Below are positions 20,439 to 31,533 of a DNA stretch of 64,000 bases, piece by piece; position 1 is the stretch's first letter; each line of letters starts with the position of its first letter. This DNA comes from Proteromonas lacertae (lineage: Eukaryota > Sar > Bigyra > Opalinata > Proteromonadidae): NCBI GenBank assembly GCA_002245135.1, contig NGBS01000897.1, forward strand, positions 1 to 64,000. The letters are read 5' to 3'. The notes beneath the pieces are model-generated. The model did no database searches. It saw only the letters and a list, made by a program, of their open reading frames with translations, and was not told where the DNA came from. The position numbers and the translations under genes are program-made.

Positions 20439-21677
20439 TTAAAAACGATGTAAGGTATTCTTTTGGTAATTCTTGTAAAACTTAGCTTTTTCTTCCACAG
20501 TCAATTTACTCATAGCAGAGAATAAATCTTCTATAAAATAATTAATATTAAAACTCTCTATATTCTGTATTTCATCTATCCTTAGGTTTTTCAGTCTACA
20601 TCCCAAATAAAAGAGGGTGTAATACCCACAATTTACTTTATCACGATTACTTTGTTTCACATTAGTTTCCATAATTTGGTAACTTAATTCCACGTTACTC
20701 TCAAAAAATCTGTATATTCTATAGATAATATTATCTCTTGCATCATTATAATCCCCTCTATAAATGTTTAAGCTGTCATAGATATAATATTTAATATATT
20801 TATTGCTGTTATATTTCACTTCAAATAACGACCAATGTTGATAATCTTTGTCGCATACTGGGAAAAAATATATACCATCGTTCTTTATTTTACTTAATAA
20901 ACGTAATTGTTCATCACTTTTATATATATTACCTGGATCTATTACATTATCATTACACTGATTAATGAAGTGTATATAAAACACTAGATCTTCGGATTTT
21001 AATCTCTCTTTTAATAATAGATGATTAACTATAATATTAAATTGTCTTAAGAAACAGTTCTTTTGCTTACCTTTTAGTGATATTGTATTATAATTGTATG
21101 GATTTATAATTAATCTAACAAAATTTAATGTATTTTCTTCATTGCGTGAATAGAATAGAGAATCACCATCATCATCATCATGTATATTGACGTAAAAACA
21201 GGACAACTTCAGTCTGTATGATTTATATTCTAATAGTTTAGAGATATATTCTCTTAGCAAATCGCTCATTAGAATAACATCTAACTCCAATACTTCAATA
21301 TTGTTGTAATCAGAATTCATAATCATAAATGTCACAGTAGCAGCAATATCTGTGGCTTCTGGAAAATTGCTCCTAACATTTATTATATTTATTTCATATT
21401 TACTTAGATTTGATATATATGAGGATATATATTTAAGATCTGTATTATAGTCATATGTATTAATTGAATCATATATTTTAATCATCCCTTTATCCTTTTC
21501 TATCATAATTAAATAGCATCGATGTGATTTAATTAATATGCTCATACTTTTATTATTATATAATAACATATTGTTACTTAATAGATTAATGTCATTAAAA
21601 TCATATAATTGAAGTATATACCATATCTGATATATATTTAACTCCTTTTTTCCTATTTTATCTCTTACTTTTATCAC
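20439..21677 (-). CDS. Ulp1-like (C48) cysteine protease of the mobile element
   Basis: A 412-residue frame. The C-terminal half has the Ulp1/adenain active-site order: DYQHWSLFEV (His), YIYDSLN (Asp), then a Gln before CGYYTLFYLG (Cys). The first half has a similar layout (SHRCYLIMIEKDKG, IKIYDSINTY) but no clear nucleophile, so it may be a non-catalytic repeat of the fold. In viruses and transposons such proteases process element proteins or remove SUMO-like modifiers. It lies directly downstream of the integrase on the same strand; the gap contains GTAT...TAG stretches like host mini-introns, so the two may be one spliced unit, which I have not resolved. Confidence 0.75.
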   Translation of the reverse strand: MIKVRDKIGKKELNIYQIWYILQLYDFNDINLLSNNMLLYNNKSMSILIKSHRCYLIMIEKDKGMIKIYDSINTYDYNTDLKYISSYISNLSKYEINIINVRSNFPEATDIAATVTFMIMNSDYNNIEVLELDVILMSDLLREYISKLLEYKSYRLKLSCFYVNIHDDDDGDSLFYSRNEENTLNFVRLIINPYNYNTISLKGKQKNCFLRQFNIIVNHLLLKERLKSEDLVFYIHFINQCNDNVIDPGNIYKSDEQLRLLSKIKNDGIYFFPVCDKDYQHWSLFEVKYNSNKYIKYYIYDSLNIYRGDYNDARDNIIYRIYRFFESNVELSYQIMETNVKQSNRDKVNCGYYTLFYLGCRLKNLRIDEIQNIESFNINYFIEDLFSAMSKLTVEEKAKFYKNYQKNTLHRF

Positions 21678-21979
21678 ATTTTCTAATTGTTCTTCAGTTA
21701 AAGTATCTTTACCATCATAGTCAGAAGTAATTTTTCCAAATATGCTATAAACTGCATTTTTAGAAGGATGTCTAATGATATCTGATAGAATTTTTTGGTA
21801 TGTATCAGTTTTTCTTTTCTTTTTCTGAGGATTGACCTATTTAATAAAATAATAATAATACTAATTGCATATCCATTTTTCTTTTGAGTTTTTCTTGAAG
21901 ATCAGTTGATATAGGAATGACTTCCACTGCCGATGAATTAGTCAATCTTATTTCGTTATCTTTGTTACTATGTTAATTA

Positions 21980-23206
21980 TTAATATACATATCTATACAC
22001 TGCATATAATGAATCATTATTTTTGTTCTTTTTGATTATTCTGAACTCATTTTTATCTTTTTGATTTTTTATTTTCTTAGTAAAAACAATTGCATTGCCA
22101 TGCTGGGGGTTTGATACTTTTTCACTCAACTTTTTAATCGAATTCATTACCATCTTACTATTTTTTTTCTCTATTCTAATATTAACAGATTGTTTGATAT
22201 TATCTATTACTGACTTATTCCTATTAATATCTTTATTTATTTTTTCATCATTTATTTCTTCATTGTCTATGTTATAACCATAATCTACATTATTATTACT
22301 TATATTGTAAAATAATTTTGGGTTTTCTTTTTGTAGTTCTTCTACATCCATAAAAAAAAGACTTCTTGGCTTGCAATGTGTTGTTGAAGAAATCGAAGTA
22401 TTCATATCTTCAATTATATTTTCTATAAATTCTGTCCATTCATGACCCTCATTTTCAGATAAGTAACCATCTACTAAGCGTTCTATAACTTGATTATAAC
22501 GTTCAACCTTACCATTCGTTTGAGGATGATAAGGCGAGCTTGTTATCTTTTTGGTATGATAATCTGCCATTAATTCATTCAATATATTGTTGACAAACTC
22601 AGGTCCGTTATCAGATTGAATAATTGATGGGGCGCCAAAAATTCGTATATAACTTTTAATATTTTCTGCTGTTTCTTTGGCACTTTTTGTCTTTTGACAA
22701 TAAATCATAATAAAACTACTATAATGATCAATAATAGATAAAAGAAATTTTTCATTTGAATGATATTTGCTCATATTTATTAAATCAATCAGTATCCTTT
22801 CTCTTGGTGCATGAGATATGATTGGTTGCATTGGATTACTACGACTAATCTTCTTAATTTTGTGACAAACAGCGCATGCATTTAAATAGATTCTAATCAT
22901 GTCTCTTGTTATACCAAAATATTTTGCATCACAATTAATATATTGCATCATGAAACGCTCTCTTCTATGCCCATGAGATCTATGAATATCATCCAATATA
23001 TCAAAACTTTCTTCCAATTTCACTACCAACTTATCTTCGAAGTAGAGTTTATTATTCTCGACTTTATACTTTTTAAGTTTGTAATAATTAATGTTATTCA
23101 AATATTTGTCATACTTTTTCTGATCAAATGTCCATGAGTTTGTACCACTTAAGCATAATTTATCTATTTCTTCGTAATAGTGTTTGACATGATCAGCTCT
23201 AAGCAA
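21980..23206 (-). CDS. Retroviral-type integrase (H2C2 + DDE) of the mobile element
   Basis: A 408-residue frame. An N-terminal zinc-binding H2C2 segment (IHRSHGHRRERF, then CAVCHKIK) precedes the rve catalytic core: ILIDLINMS (first Asp), IIQSDNGPEFVNN (second Asp) and HPQTNGKVERYNQVIERL (Glu). The spacing fits the D,D-35-E triad of retroviral and Ginger integrases. The C-terminal 130 residues are charged and of low complexity. It should cut and join the element's TIR ends in the nucleus. The 5' end may lie further upstream, since codon-like sequence continues to about 23230. Confidence 0.85.
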   Translation of the reverse strand: MLRADHVKHYYEEIDKLCLSGTNSWTFDQKKYDKYLNNINYYKLKKYKVENNKLYFEDKLVVKLEESFDILDDIHRSHGHRRERFMMQYINCDAKYFGITRDMIRIYLNACAVCHKIKKISRSNPMQPIISHAPRERILIDLINMSKYHSNEKFLLSIIDHYSSFIMIYCQKTKSAKETAENIKSYIRIFGAPSIIQSDNGPEFVNNILNELMADYHTKKITSSPYHPQTNGKVERYNQVIERLVDGYLSENEGHEWTEFIENIIEDMNTSISSTTHCKPRSLFFMDVEELQKENPKLFYNISNNNVDYGYNIDNEEINDEKINKDINRNKSVIDNIKQSVNIRIEKKNSKMVMNSIKKLSEKVSNPQHGNAIVFTKKIKNQKDKNEFRIIKKNKNNDSLYAVYRYVY

Positions 23207-23610
23207 TGTATCAAGATCTTCATCAGATGACCTAATTATAAATATAGAATAATAAGTAAATAAAAGATATATAGGCTAATAAAGATTAGAACAATTTTGT
23301 AGATTTCAATCACATTTTCTTGCATAACCTAAATAATGAGTAAATTGTTATTTTACCAATAAAATTACTCAAATTGTCTGATAATATTCTATCTTCACAT
23401 GGTTTTGTTTCTGAATCTCTCATGTTCATATAATAACATAAATCTAGGAATGATAATTGCAACTATCAGTTTGATGGATTATATGGTGTAGTTTTCTTCA
23501 TTTAACGTGAATAGACTAACGCCTTAAACAGCATAACCCCACTAGAGTAATTACAGAATATATTGCCATATTTGATGTAAATTCCTTTCAGTTATACAAA
23601 TATATCAAAT

Positions 23611-23649
<39 letters not shown>

Positions 23650-24220
23650 TTACATTTTAAAAGATATAAATTTGAAAAGTTTGATATATGCTTGACATCA
23701 TATTTATATTTTTCTTTAATGCTTAATTACATAATAGACTAAAATATATTATATCTCTTTATTATAGTATATTCAATTTTTCTATATTTTTTCCCTGGTA
23801 ATATACGCTCATTGCGCTTAGATTTCAAGATACTTGATATTTACGCTTGATATAAGACCTAAACACAAAACAATCACATCTACATTTTAATAATATTCTT
23901 ATATTACAATAATCTAAACATATACTTTTAAAATTACAAAAAAAGAAAAGAGCTTGAGCAAAAATTTGAAAATTGAAAAAATAATTCAAAGAGTATAATT
24001 CTTAATTCCTGTATAACTGATACATTTTTTCTATGCATCATCTAATGAAATTAATATTATATTTAATATATAAGTCAATTTTACTATTTAATAATAGTGT
24101 TTTCTTTTCATATTATGACAGTTTTTATATGTCATAAAAAGTAGTTTATATAGCAAACTAACAATATATAAACGTAAAACAAAGGACATATATTACGATT
24201 ATAATGCAACTTTTTCATAA

Positions 24221-24267
24221 AAGTTTATAACTCCTTTATCGCGCAGATTTCTTTATCGCGCGCGACA
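24221..24267 (-). repeat. Right 47-bp terminal inverted repeat
   Basis: Inverted partner of 19653-19699, followed by the second copy of the TTACT target duplication at 24268-24272. Confidence 0.9.
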
Positions 24268-25056
24268 TTACTCACATAACATTTATACGATCTATTTTAT
24301 AGGCTAAGAATCAGAAAAACTTTGGACTATAATCATAAAAACGTTTACTTAGAAAGAATTAATGCTATGAACACAGCAATATGAGCTTCTAATACCTTCA
24401 GCGGCTCAATGGCGCAGAAATATATTTTCATGTTGGGTACAACTCCCCGTTGAGCGATTAGAGACTTTAGAAACAAACTAACTACATAATCATATTAACA
24501 TAATAAGTTATGAAGGGATATAATGTTACATTGTCATATAAACTGCTTTTGTGAGTAAAGAAATAGTGTCATAATAGTGAGAAAAATTACATAAATGTGT
24601 ATTAGAATATATTTGTATTTCAAATTTTATATTTTTAATTTACTATAATGCGTATATAAAAAGTGACAAAATTTAAGGATTATACCCCTTCTAACGTCAG
24701 TGTTTTCACACAAACTTTCTCAAACTACATTCATTTCATTTTTTTGATTTTAAAACTATTAAAATAGTTTAAATAATTGTAATTTAAATAATAAGTATAA
24801 ATGGATTTTTATCATACACAATTTGCTGTTTTTATATCACCATTATAGATATAGAGAAAAAATGTGTAATTGTGGAAATATATGTATAGAAAAAGTGCTT
24901 TCTTATTTACTATAATATATATAATGAGTGTATAATGAGTATATAAAAATATTTATTTATTTAATATAACAGTAGAAATTCTATATAATCTTACAATGAT
25001 ATACTTATGTCTGATAGAAATGATGAAAGAATATAATATCTGATAATCTTATATTT
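24268..25056. other. Non-coding stretch with tRNA-like relic
   Basis: No gene seen. It contains a tRNA-like piece at 24404-24455 and, at about 24670-24710 on the minus strand, a motif (TGACGTTAGAAGGGGTA) resembling one at 33283-33299. A TATA-like GTATATAAAAA lies near 24652. Confidence 0.4.
24404..24455 (+). pseudogene. tRNA-like relic (degenerate)
   Basis: A 7-bp acceptor-like stem (GCTCAAT with GTTGAGC, one G-T pair) encloses an A-box-like TGGCGCAGAA and a T-loop-like GGGTACAACTCCC. The whole is only 52 nt and has no anticodon arm, so it cannot be a working nuclear tRNA. It is probably a truncated tRNA or a tRNA-derived repeat head. Confidence 0.35.
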
Positions 25057-25290
25057 ATGGAAAGTTGCGAATTGAACGGCCTTTCAAATTTTGAGCGCCC
25101 TTTAATTAGGGCTTTTATTTCTTTGTTTTATATTTCTTTCGTTTTTAAACCTCTTAACTACATCATATCATTGCTGCTTATATCAATATTGTATTTATTT
25201 CATCACTTTATTTTAATTCTAGCACCACTGTGTCTTTGTATATTAATCATAAAACCACATAATAATATTTCTAATTTATCTATTGAATAA
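25057..25290 (+). CDS. Small hypothetical membrane protein
   Basis: A 77-residue frame with ATG at 25057. Two hydrophobic segments (about 18-33 and 35-66, the second long enough for two helices) follow a short polar start (MESCELNGLSNFERPL). I recognise no family, although two or more closely packed helices after a polar N-terminus occur in PRA1-like proteins. The local base composition is a little richer in G and C than its surroundings. It may be spurious. Confidence 0.3.
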   Translation: MESCELNGLSNFERPLIRAFISLFYISFVFKPLNYIISLLLISILYLFHHFILILAPLCLCILIIKPHNNISNLSIE

Positions 25291-25631
25291 GGAGCTTAAA
25301 AAATCAAAAATTTAAAATCATACAAACTTGAGGTTTGATTTTGAAAATGTTTTGTTTATTTTTTCATTAAATAAACATATTATTACGAAAATAATTGGAG
25401 TTCCTAAATGCAGATATTTTGCATTTTTGTTTGGATCTCAATTTTAAAACTAATGTTAAAATGAATTAATCATAAGTTGACGAAATTCACAGATAGTTTC
25501 AGAAACTCTTAATTACTTATCTATATCTAGAAGAAATTTAATATAAAGGCTGTAACACCACTAGAAATAGGGTGTTAAACATATATACATTTTAATACAA
25601 TAGTATACTTCCTAAATATAATTTACATAAT
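25291..25631. other. Intergenic stretch
   Basis: No feature recognised; presumably holds the promoter of the Frag1/DRAM gene. Confidence 0.4.
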
Positions 25632-25661
25632 ATGGTAATTTTGACATGTCACAATATTAAA

Positions 25662-26452
25662 ATGTCAAAACTCCCTAAATATTTCGTTTATATTCCAATA
25701 ATTTCTGGAATTATATGTACTGTTACTATAATAACTTGTTACATAATAAGTAGATCTCTTCATCATTATCCTGAGTGGATGTGGTTACCAGTAATATCTT
25801 TGATGGGTTTTACAATGCCAGAAAGAGTAATTTATGCTATTGGATTTACTAGTGCTGGTTTGGGCTATTTAGTAATAGCTTATCAGTATATTCCTGGAAT
25901 GAGAAGATTATATATGTATAATGTAAATTAGATAATATGTATAGGACTAATGTATTGGGAAGAACCTATGCTGTGTATGTCGCAAGCATATTAACTTACA
26001 TTTGTGTAATTGGTTTGATAATTCAAGCTTGCATACCTTTACAACATGATATATTAGATGATAATTGTAAAATTACCTTCCAAAGCCTTATACATCAATC
26101 TTCAGCAGGAATTTTATTTTTTTGTGCTTTAATTCATGGAATAATTACAATATATTTGTTTTTAACTCAAACATATTATAAATGTAAATTATCTGTGATA
26201 TTGAAAATAATTCCTACCACAGTAATAGGATTTTGTATAATTGGTTCAATGTTATTACATCCAACCGTAACGAATCAGAAAACTGCAAGTATTTTAGGTG
26301 CTGTATTACAATGGTCACTTGTATTTTCAATGATCGTTCTATTTGGATCTTATTCAGTTGATTTTAATTATTTATGTAATGACTATGTGGAAGTGGATGA
26401 ACAGAGGAATATCAACCCTGATGAAGAACATAAATCATTATTATCTAAATAG
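25662..26452 (+). CDS. Frag1/DRAM/Sfk1-family membrane protein
   Basis: Exons 25662-25915 and 25945-26452 around a 29-nt intron give about 253 residues; an in-frame ATG at 25632 would add ten. Six hydrophobic helices are visible. PVISLMGFTMPERVIY is the family's signature loop (P-x-I-S then a Pro-Glu before the second helix), and SSAGILFFCALIHG and TASILGAVLQWSLVF are later helices. Family members (DRAM autophagy modulators, PGAP2/Frag1, yeast Sfk1) work in lysosomal, Golgi or plasma membranes; which of these applies here cannot be told. The acidic tail ends in LLSK. Confidence 0.8.
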
Positions 26453-26514
26453 AATTATTATTGTATGTTACTTTTTAAAATTTCTGTTAGAAATGTATTA
26501 AAATTAACAGTTAT

Positions 26515-28594
26515 TTAATAATATAATTTATCTTCCAACATCTTCTTCATATTAATCAGTTGAGAAGGGTTTAAATAGAAGTCAATGAATATATTTCTAT
26601 ATTTTCTCAACAATTCATTTTGATTCAAAACCTTCAATAACACATTTCTTCCATTTTCTGGATCATTCATAATTCCATTCAATTCATTGGTCAATATTTC
26701 AGATTTATTCTCCAATTCTTTTAATCTAATTCCAACGTAATGTGGTAAAGGATGATAGTTTTCTTCAATGTAATTGGATAATTGTTCATATAACATTTTA
26801 TTATCATTATTTAATACGTTTATATTATTTACAACTTGATCAAATTTTGAATTTTTCTTTTTTAAATATTCTTCATCTAATTTCAACTTTCTATTTGTCA
26901 TTTGATAGATTTTATCCCAACTGATACATTCATTTATAATCATTAAATTATTGCTGATATTGTCTATGTTTTTATTGATTATATTATATAATGATAAATA
27001 AATAATATCATTATTATCAATTGTATTTCTTTCATCTTCATTATACTATTCAATTAATAAAATATATAATTATTAAAAATATACTCGTTTTATTTCTTTC
27101 AAATTATTATAAACATTTTCTCTCTTTTTACAATCACTTCGTAAGTTGTCTGTATATTTAATTAATCCATTTATTAATTCAATTAAATATTTAATATTAT
27201 TATATTCTAATGTAATTTCACTCAATATAAATAAATGATGTATTCGTTGGTTTTGTAATAATTGAATTATTTTCTTTTGTTCTGAAATTACATTCATTTC
27301 TCTTTTCTCTTTTTCTTCATAATCTCCTAGTAAGATTGAACTACTTTCTATTAGACTGATTTCACTACATAACCTAAATACAGAATAATACAAAAATACA
27401 AAAATACAAAAATACAAAAATACAAAAATACAGAAATACAGAAATACTAAAAAATACAAAAGAATATCTATATATCTATATATACTGTTTAATTGCATTT
27501 ACTTTCAATTCAATATCATCATTCACTTTAAAATTATTAAATTTATCTAATGTATAATAATTCAAATTGCTATTGTAAGTCTGTAATAATTGATATTCTT
27601 TAATTGTTAATTCATTTTCTATTATTACTTTGACATTATTCATTTCACTGTTATATTTGACTTTTTGTAATCTTTCAATCTCATGTCTTACTTCATCATA
27701 TTCATTTTGTGACATTCCTCTAATTAACTCAAATTCTAATAATTAAATAGATAAAAAGCTAAAGATTTTATATAATTATACTTTCATTTAATTCATTCAT
27801 ATTAAATATTGAAGGTGATGGGAAATTTCCATTTCTTTCATTCACTTTGTTGAAATATTTATCTATATAATTACTTAATTCTGTTTTATAATGCTGATCA
27901 GCTTCACGATATAATTCACAACCAATCTAATAATAATTAAAATAGAAATTATTTCTATTTATTATTATACTTGACAGAATAATGGACCATTGTCATTTAT
28001 TATATCATTTATTATTTCATTACCATTTAATTTTATTTTACTCATTGATTTCTTTACTTCTTCTACTTTTCGAATTGAATTTAGGTTTGATTCTGAAGTT
28101 TGATGGTTTAAATTTGGTATTAGTTTTTGAGTAATAGTAAACTCTCTTTTCTTTATATTATCTACATCTTTTTCTAATTGTTGCTTTTGATTTGTACATT
28201 CGTCACATTGTTCTTCTAATAAGGCTATTTCACTTTCTATTTCATCAATCTATTCAATTATAACAAAATTTCAATACTTCTTGTTTTATTTCTTCTGTTC
28301 CATCCTCATTGTGTAGCAAAGATTCTGTCTCCTATCTCAAAATTATATATAAACATATACGAAATCTTCTTGAAGTGTCAATCCTTTTGTTTCTAATGAT
28401 TTATAATATTTTATATCATTTTCTGTAAAATTTATAGGTATTGAATTGTCTTTTGAGATTGAAGAGTTGATCCAGTCAAAAATACTACTGATTCTAGGAT
28501 TTATAGATATTAACCATGATATATCTCCTAATTTCTTTGAAAAACCTAGGTTTTGAAGGACCTGTATGAATTGGGCATTTGCATCCTCATTCAT
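26515..28594 (-). CDS. HAUS3: HAUS3, augmin complex subunit
   Basis: Seven exons (28361-28594, 28278-28331, 27971-28249, 27782-27926, 27486-27735, 27085-27373, 26515-27045) joined in frame across introns of 29, 28, 44, 46, 112 and 39 nt give 593 residues, close to human HAUS3 (603). The N-terminus matches HAUS3: LQNLGFSKKLGDISWLI, then FDWINSSISKDNSIP and a KYYKSLETKGLTL segment. QIGCELYREADQHYKTELSNY fits the family's middle motif, and most of the rest is coiled coil. Augmin recruits gamma-tubulin to spindle microtubules so that they branch. The 112-nt fifth intron is mostly a tandem repeat. The gene diverges from CNOT11 across about 74 bp. Confidence 0.85.
27374..27485 (-). repeat. Intronic minisatellite in HAUS3
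   Basis: The fifth HAUS3 intron carries repeats of an 8-nt unit, TATTTTTG and TATTTCTG, about eight copies, ending in TATTTAG. The repeat makes this intron three to four times longer than its neighbours. Confidence 0.75.
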
Positions 28595-28668
28595 TTTTAA
28601 ATTTCAAATTTTAAGAGTCAAGCCAAATCTTTTCAATAAATCATTTTTGCAGTTTTACATTGACAGAG

Positions 28669-30088
28669 ATGTCTTTGCTATTAACAAACGATGACATTAC
28701 ATTATTGATGAGTCAATTAAAAGTATAATGATATATTTATATTCTATAATTGAATAGTCTGAGAATACGCTAGAACCAATAGTACAAGAAGTAAGACGAA
28801 TTTTCAATAAAACAGAACTTTTTAAAATAGGATGCTTTCTATGCATATCAATTAGAGATAATCTTCTAAGTCTTAATGAAGTATACAGACAAAATATAAC
28901 ATATAAATAGAAAATGGTAGCAATATATCTAATAATAGAATTATTTGGAAGTGAAAAAATAAATCAAAATCCTTTTTTTGGCTATCTTCTAGAAGAATTA
29001 GGTAAAAATACAGAAAATTCAATAGAATCACAATATATAGCAACTCTATTAACTAACAGTCATATGTCTCAAGCAGTATATATATTTAATAAATAACACT
29101 AAAATAGTTTGGCAAAATGAATATAAAACAAATTCCTCAATATTTACAAAACGAACGTATTACATATGATATAAAGAGTTTAAATGATTTATATAAAGAA
29201 CAAATCTCAACTATTCCTATGTTATATGATATAGGTATCACCCCAGTTATAATTTGTCCAAAATGGCTTGAAAACTCGTCATCTTCTTTACCATCAGCAT
29301 CTCCTACTAACACAAGTGAAATTGAGAAATTAATACATAACCAAAACAACAACAACAATAACAATAATAACAATAATAAAATCTTCAATTTGAAAAGTTT
29401 CAAACCTGAGTTTGTCATAACAAACATTCCATTAATGGAATGTTCTAAAGAAGAATTGAAATGGTTACCGTTAAACGAAAGTCCTGGTTTACAATTATGT
29501 TTTAATCCTGGAAATAATACTGTTACACCTAAAGAAGAAAAAGAGATTTGGGATTTATTAGAATCTGCATATCAACAACCACTTAGTAAAGAAAAACAAG
29601 ATCAATTACTAGATGCTATAAATGAGAATGCCAATATAATTACAATATGTAGTAATAATACAAACAGTAAAAGAATAAGTGAATTAGTAGACAATAACCC
29701 AGAAATTGCGTCATCCATAATGTTACATTTAGTCCAAAGTAATTGTTATACTGAATATTTAAATGCTTTAATTGATATGGAAGTGTCTTTCAAGTCTATG
29801 CAAGTGATGAGTACTTTAGTTGCTAATGTTGAACTTCCTTCAGAGTATATTGATATGTTTACATCACATTGCATTGCATCTTGTACAAGTATTGATGATA
29901 AAGGTAAACAGACTAGATTGGTAAGACTAGTGTCGGTATTTTTGCAGAATTTGATTATAGCAAACCATTTTAAGAATGAACAGATTTTGTTGGAATTACA
30001 GTCCTTTTGTATTAATTTTAGTAAGATAAAAGAAGCTGTAGCTCTGTTTAAAATAGTTAAAGAGAAAATGCCAAAGCCAGAAAAATAA
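28669..30088 (+). CDS. CNOT11: CNOT11, CCR4-NOT complex subunit 11
   Basis: Exons 28669-28722, 28758-28880, 28911-29075 and 29108-30088 (introns 35, 30 and 32 nt) encode 440 residues. An N-terminal helical region with NPFFGYLLEEL is followed by a poly-Asn run (about residues 188-199 of the protein) and the C-terminal DUF2363 domain: PEFVITNIPLMECSKEELKW, NALIDMEVSFKSMQVMSTLV, TRLVRLVSVFLQNLI and ELQSFCINFSKIKEA, all matching animal CNOT11. It docks with CNOT10 on the NOT1 scaffold of the deadenylase complex. It shares a very short divergent promoter with HAUS3. Confidence 0.9.
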
Positions 30089-30244
30089 ATCCACTGAATA
30101 TATTATGTTTCTTCTATTATTATTATTATTATTAAAAATACTATGATTTATATCTAAAAGATAGTTTTTTTCTAATTGTGTTTTTAAAAATAATAGTAGG
30201 TGCGAAAATTGTGAATCTGGTGAATCGAAATTTTTATTTGCATT

Positions 30245-31533
30245 ATGAATAAAAAAGTAATAATAGGAATAGCTGTAGCTGGATCTCTTGGCTTAGGATA
30301 TTATTTATATGTATTTTTAATTGTTTAACACCAAAATAGAGTCGTTACAAACCAAAGAAGATTGAAGATATTAAGAAAAAGGAAGAACAGAAAGATGAAA
30401 CGAAAATTATATCGCTTGAATCATTGTGTCAAATGTACAGAGTAGTTGTAATGCAAATGGAACGTATCTTTGTATATTTATATAATGCACTGAGTGTTAT
30501 AATTATAAAATGATAGAAAACATATTTTGAGAGAAAGAAGGAATTATTGAACAACACACCAACAGGTACAACAATAGAAGATATTCATCAAGCTTTATTA
30601 ATGCGTTTCCAGGAGAGTCTTCAAGCTGTAGAAGCTAAAGTATATGAAATGTTCCAAGTAGATCACGAATTAGTACATCGTTCAATCGAATTCTACCAAA
30701 ATAACTCCGATTTTCTGTTACTAATAAAACCATTAACAGTATGGCAAAATATGTTAATTGACCAACCATTACCATTTGAAAAATTAAGTGAAAATGCAAC
30801 AAAAGAGAATGTAGATAAGATATTAACAGAAATGGAAGAAAATGTAGAAAATTTAACTGACAAAGCAATAACTGAGATGTGTAAGTGTCACGCAGTAGAG
30901 CGAAGTAAAATATTTAGTGGTTTAAAAAATGGTGGAAAATATTTAGAGGAATTTCAAAAAAGAAGAGAGAATTTAATGTCCAATTTCAAATTAGATGTTT
31001 TAATAAAATACAATTTAAATGAAGATGAATTCCGTAATGCAATGGAACAATATAGTTATGATGAAGAATTTAGTGTTCGAATTCACCAATTTAGTGACAA
31101 GATGACTGAAAATTTACAAAATTACATTCTATTAGGAAGTGTAGAAGATGTAATAGTACCTGATTGGTTGAATAATGAAAAGATATTAGAAATATATAAA
31201 AAGATCGGAAGTTTAGCAGGAGAATGGTGTGAAAAAGCAGTAATAGAATTATGTGATTATTATAAAATCAGTAAAAGTAATTTGGGAGAATTATTCCAAA
31301 GTGAAAAAGGTCAAGAAGCTTTATCTAAGTTCACTGAAATCTATAAGAAGATTAATGAAGAAGAAAGAAAAAAGATTTACGAAGAATTTAAGGTAGAAAA
31401 TGAAATATTTGAAGCTGCCACATTCCGTGCCAGACTTGGTAAAGATCGAAATGAAGAGTTTATAAAGGAATATGAAAGTATTCAGAGTGGAATTGAGAAG
31501 AGCATAAATGCTGTTTTAACTCCAGAGAATTGA
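30245..31533 (+). CDS. Membrane-anchored helical protein of unknown function
   Basis: Exons 30245-30310, 30340-30471 and 30517-31533 (introns 29 and 45 nt) give 404 residues. The N-terminus (KKVIIGIAVAGSLGLGYYLY) is a single signal anchor or tail-exposed membrane helix, followed by a Lys/Glu-rich hinge. The rest is predicted by eye to be all alpha-helical, with heptad-like stretches and a few Trp and Cys residues (WQNML, EWCEKAVIELCDYY). I recognise no family. The architecture, a short membrane anchor with a large helical cytosolic part, resembles organelle tethers, but that is only an analogy. Splicing is inferred from frame continuity. Confidence 0.65.

Larger units (their letters stand above)
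19653..24267 (-). mobile_element. Integrase plus Ulp1-like protease element with inverted repeats (Ginger-like?)
   Basis: A 4615-bp element. Its ends are 47-bp inverted repeats beginning TGTCGCGCGCG and differing at 2 positions; they stand out as GC-rich in an AT-rich region. A 5-bp direct repeat TTACT flanks it (19648-19652 and 24268-24272). Inside, on the minus strand, are a retroviral-type integrase and then an Ulp1-like cysteine protease. I see no reverse transcriptase, polymerase, capsid or ATPase region. Integrase with TIRs fits Ginger-type DNA transposons; integrase with a related protease also recalls Polintons, but the size is far smaller. The close repeats and clean duplication suggest a fairly young copy, and it looks largely whole. 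Confidence 0.8.

Noticed and set aside
19653-24267. LTR retrotransposon
   Set aside because: The ends are inverted, not direct, repeats, and no reverse transcriptase or RNase H region is seen despite the retroviral-type integrase.
19653-24267. Full Polinton/Maverick
   Set aside because: At 4.6 kb it has no visible polymerase B, packaging ATPase or capsid region, and the duplication is 5 bp rather than 6.
27374-27485. CRISPR-like or telomeric repeat
   Set aside because: The 8-nt units are contiguous without spacers and lie inside an intron, so this is a simple minisatellite.
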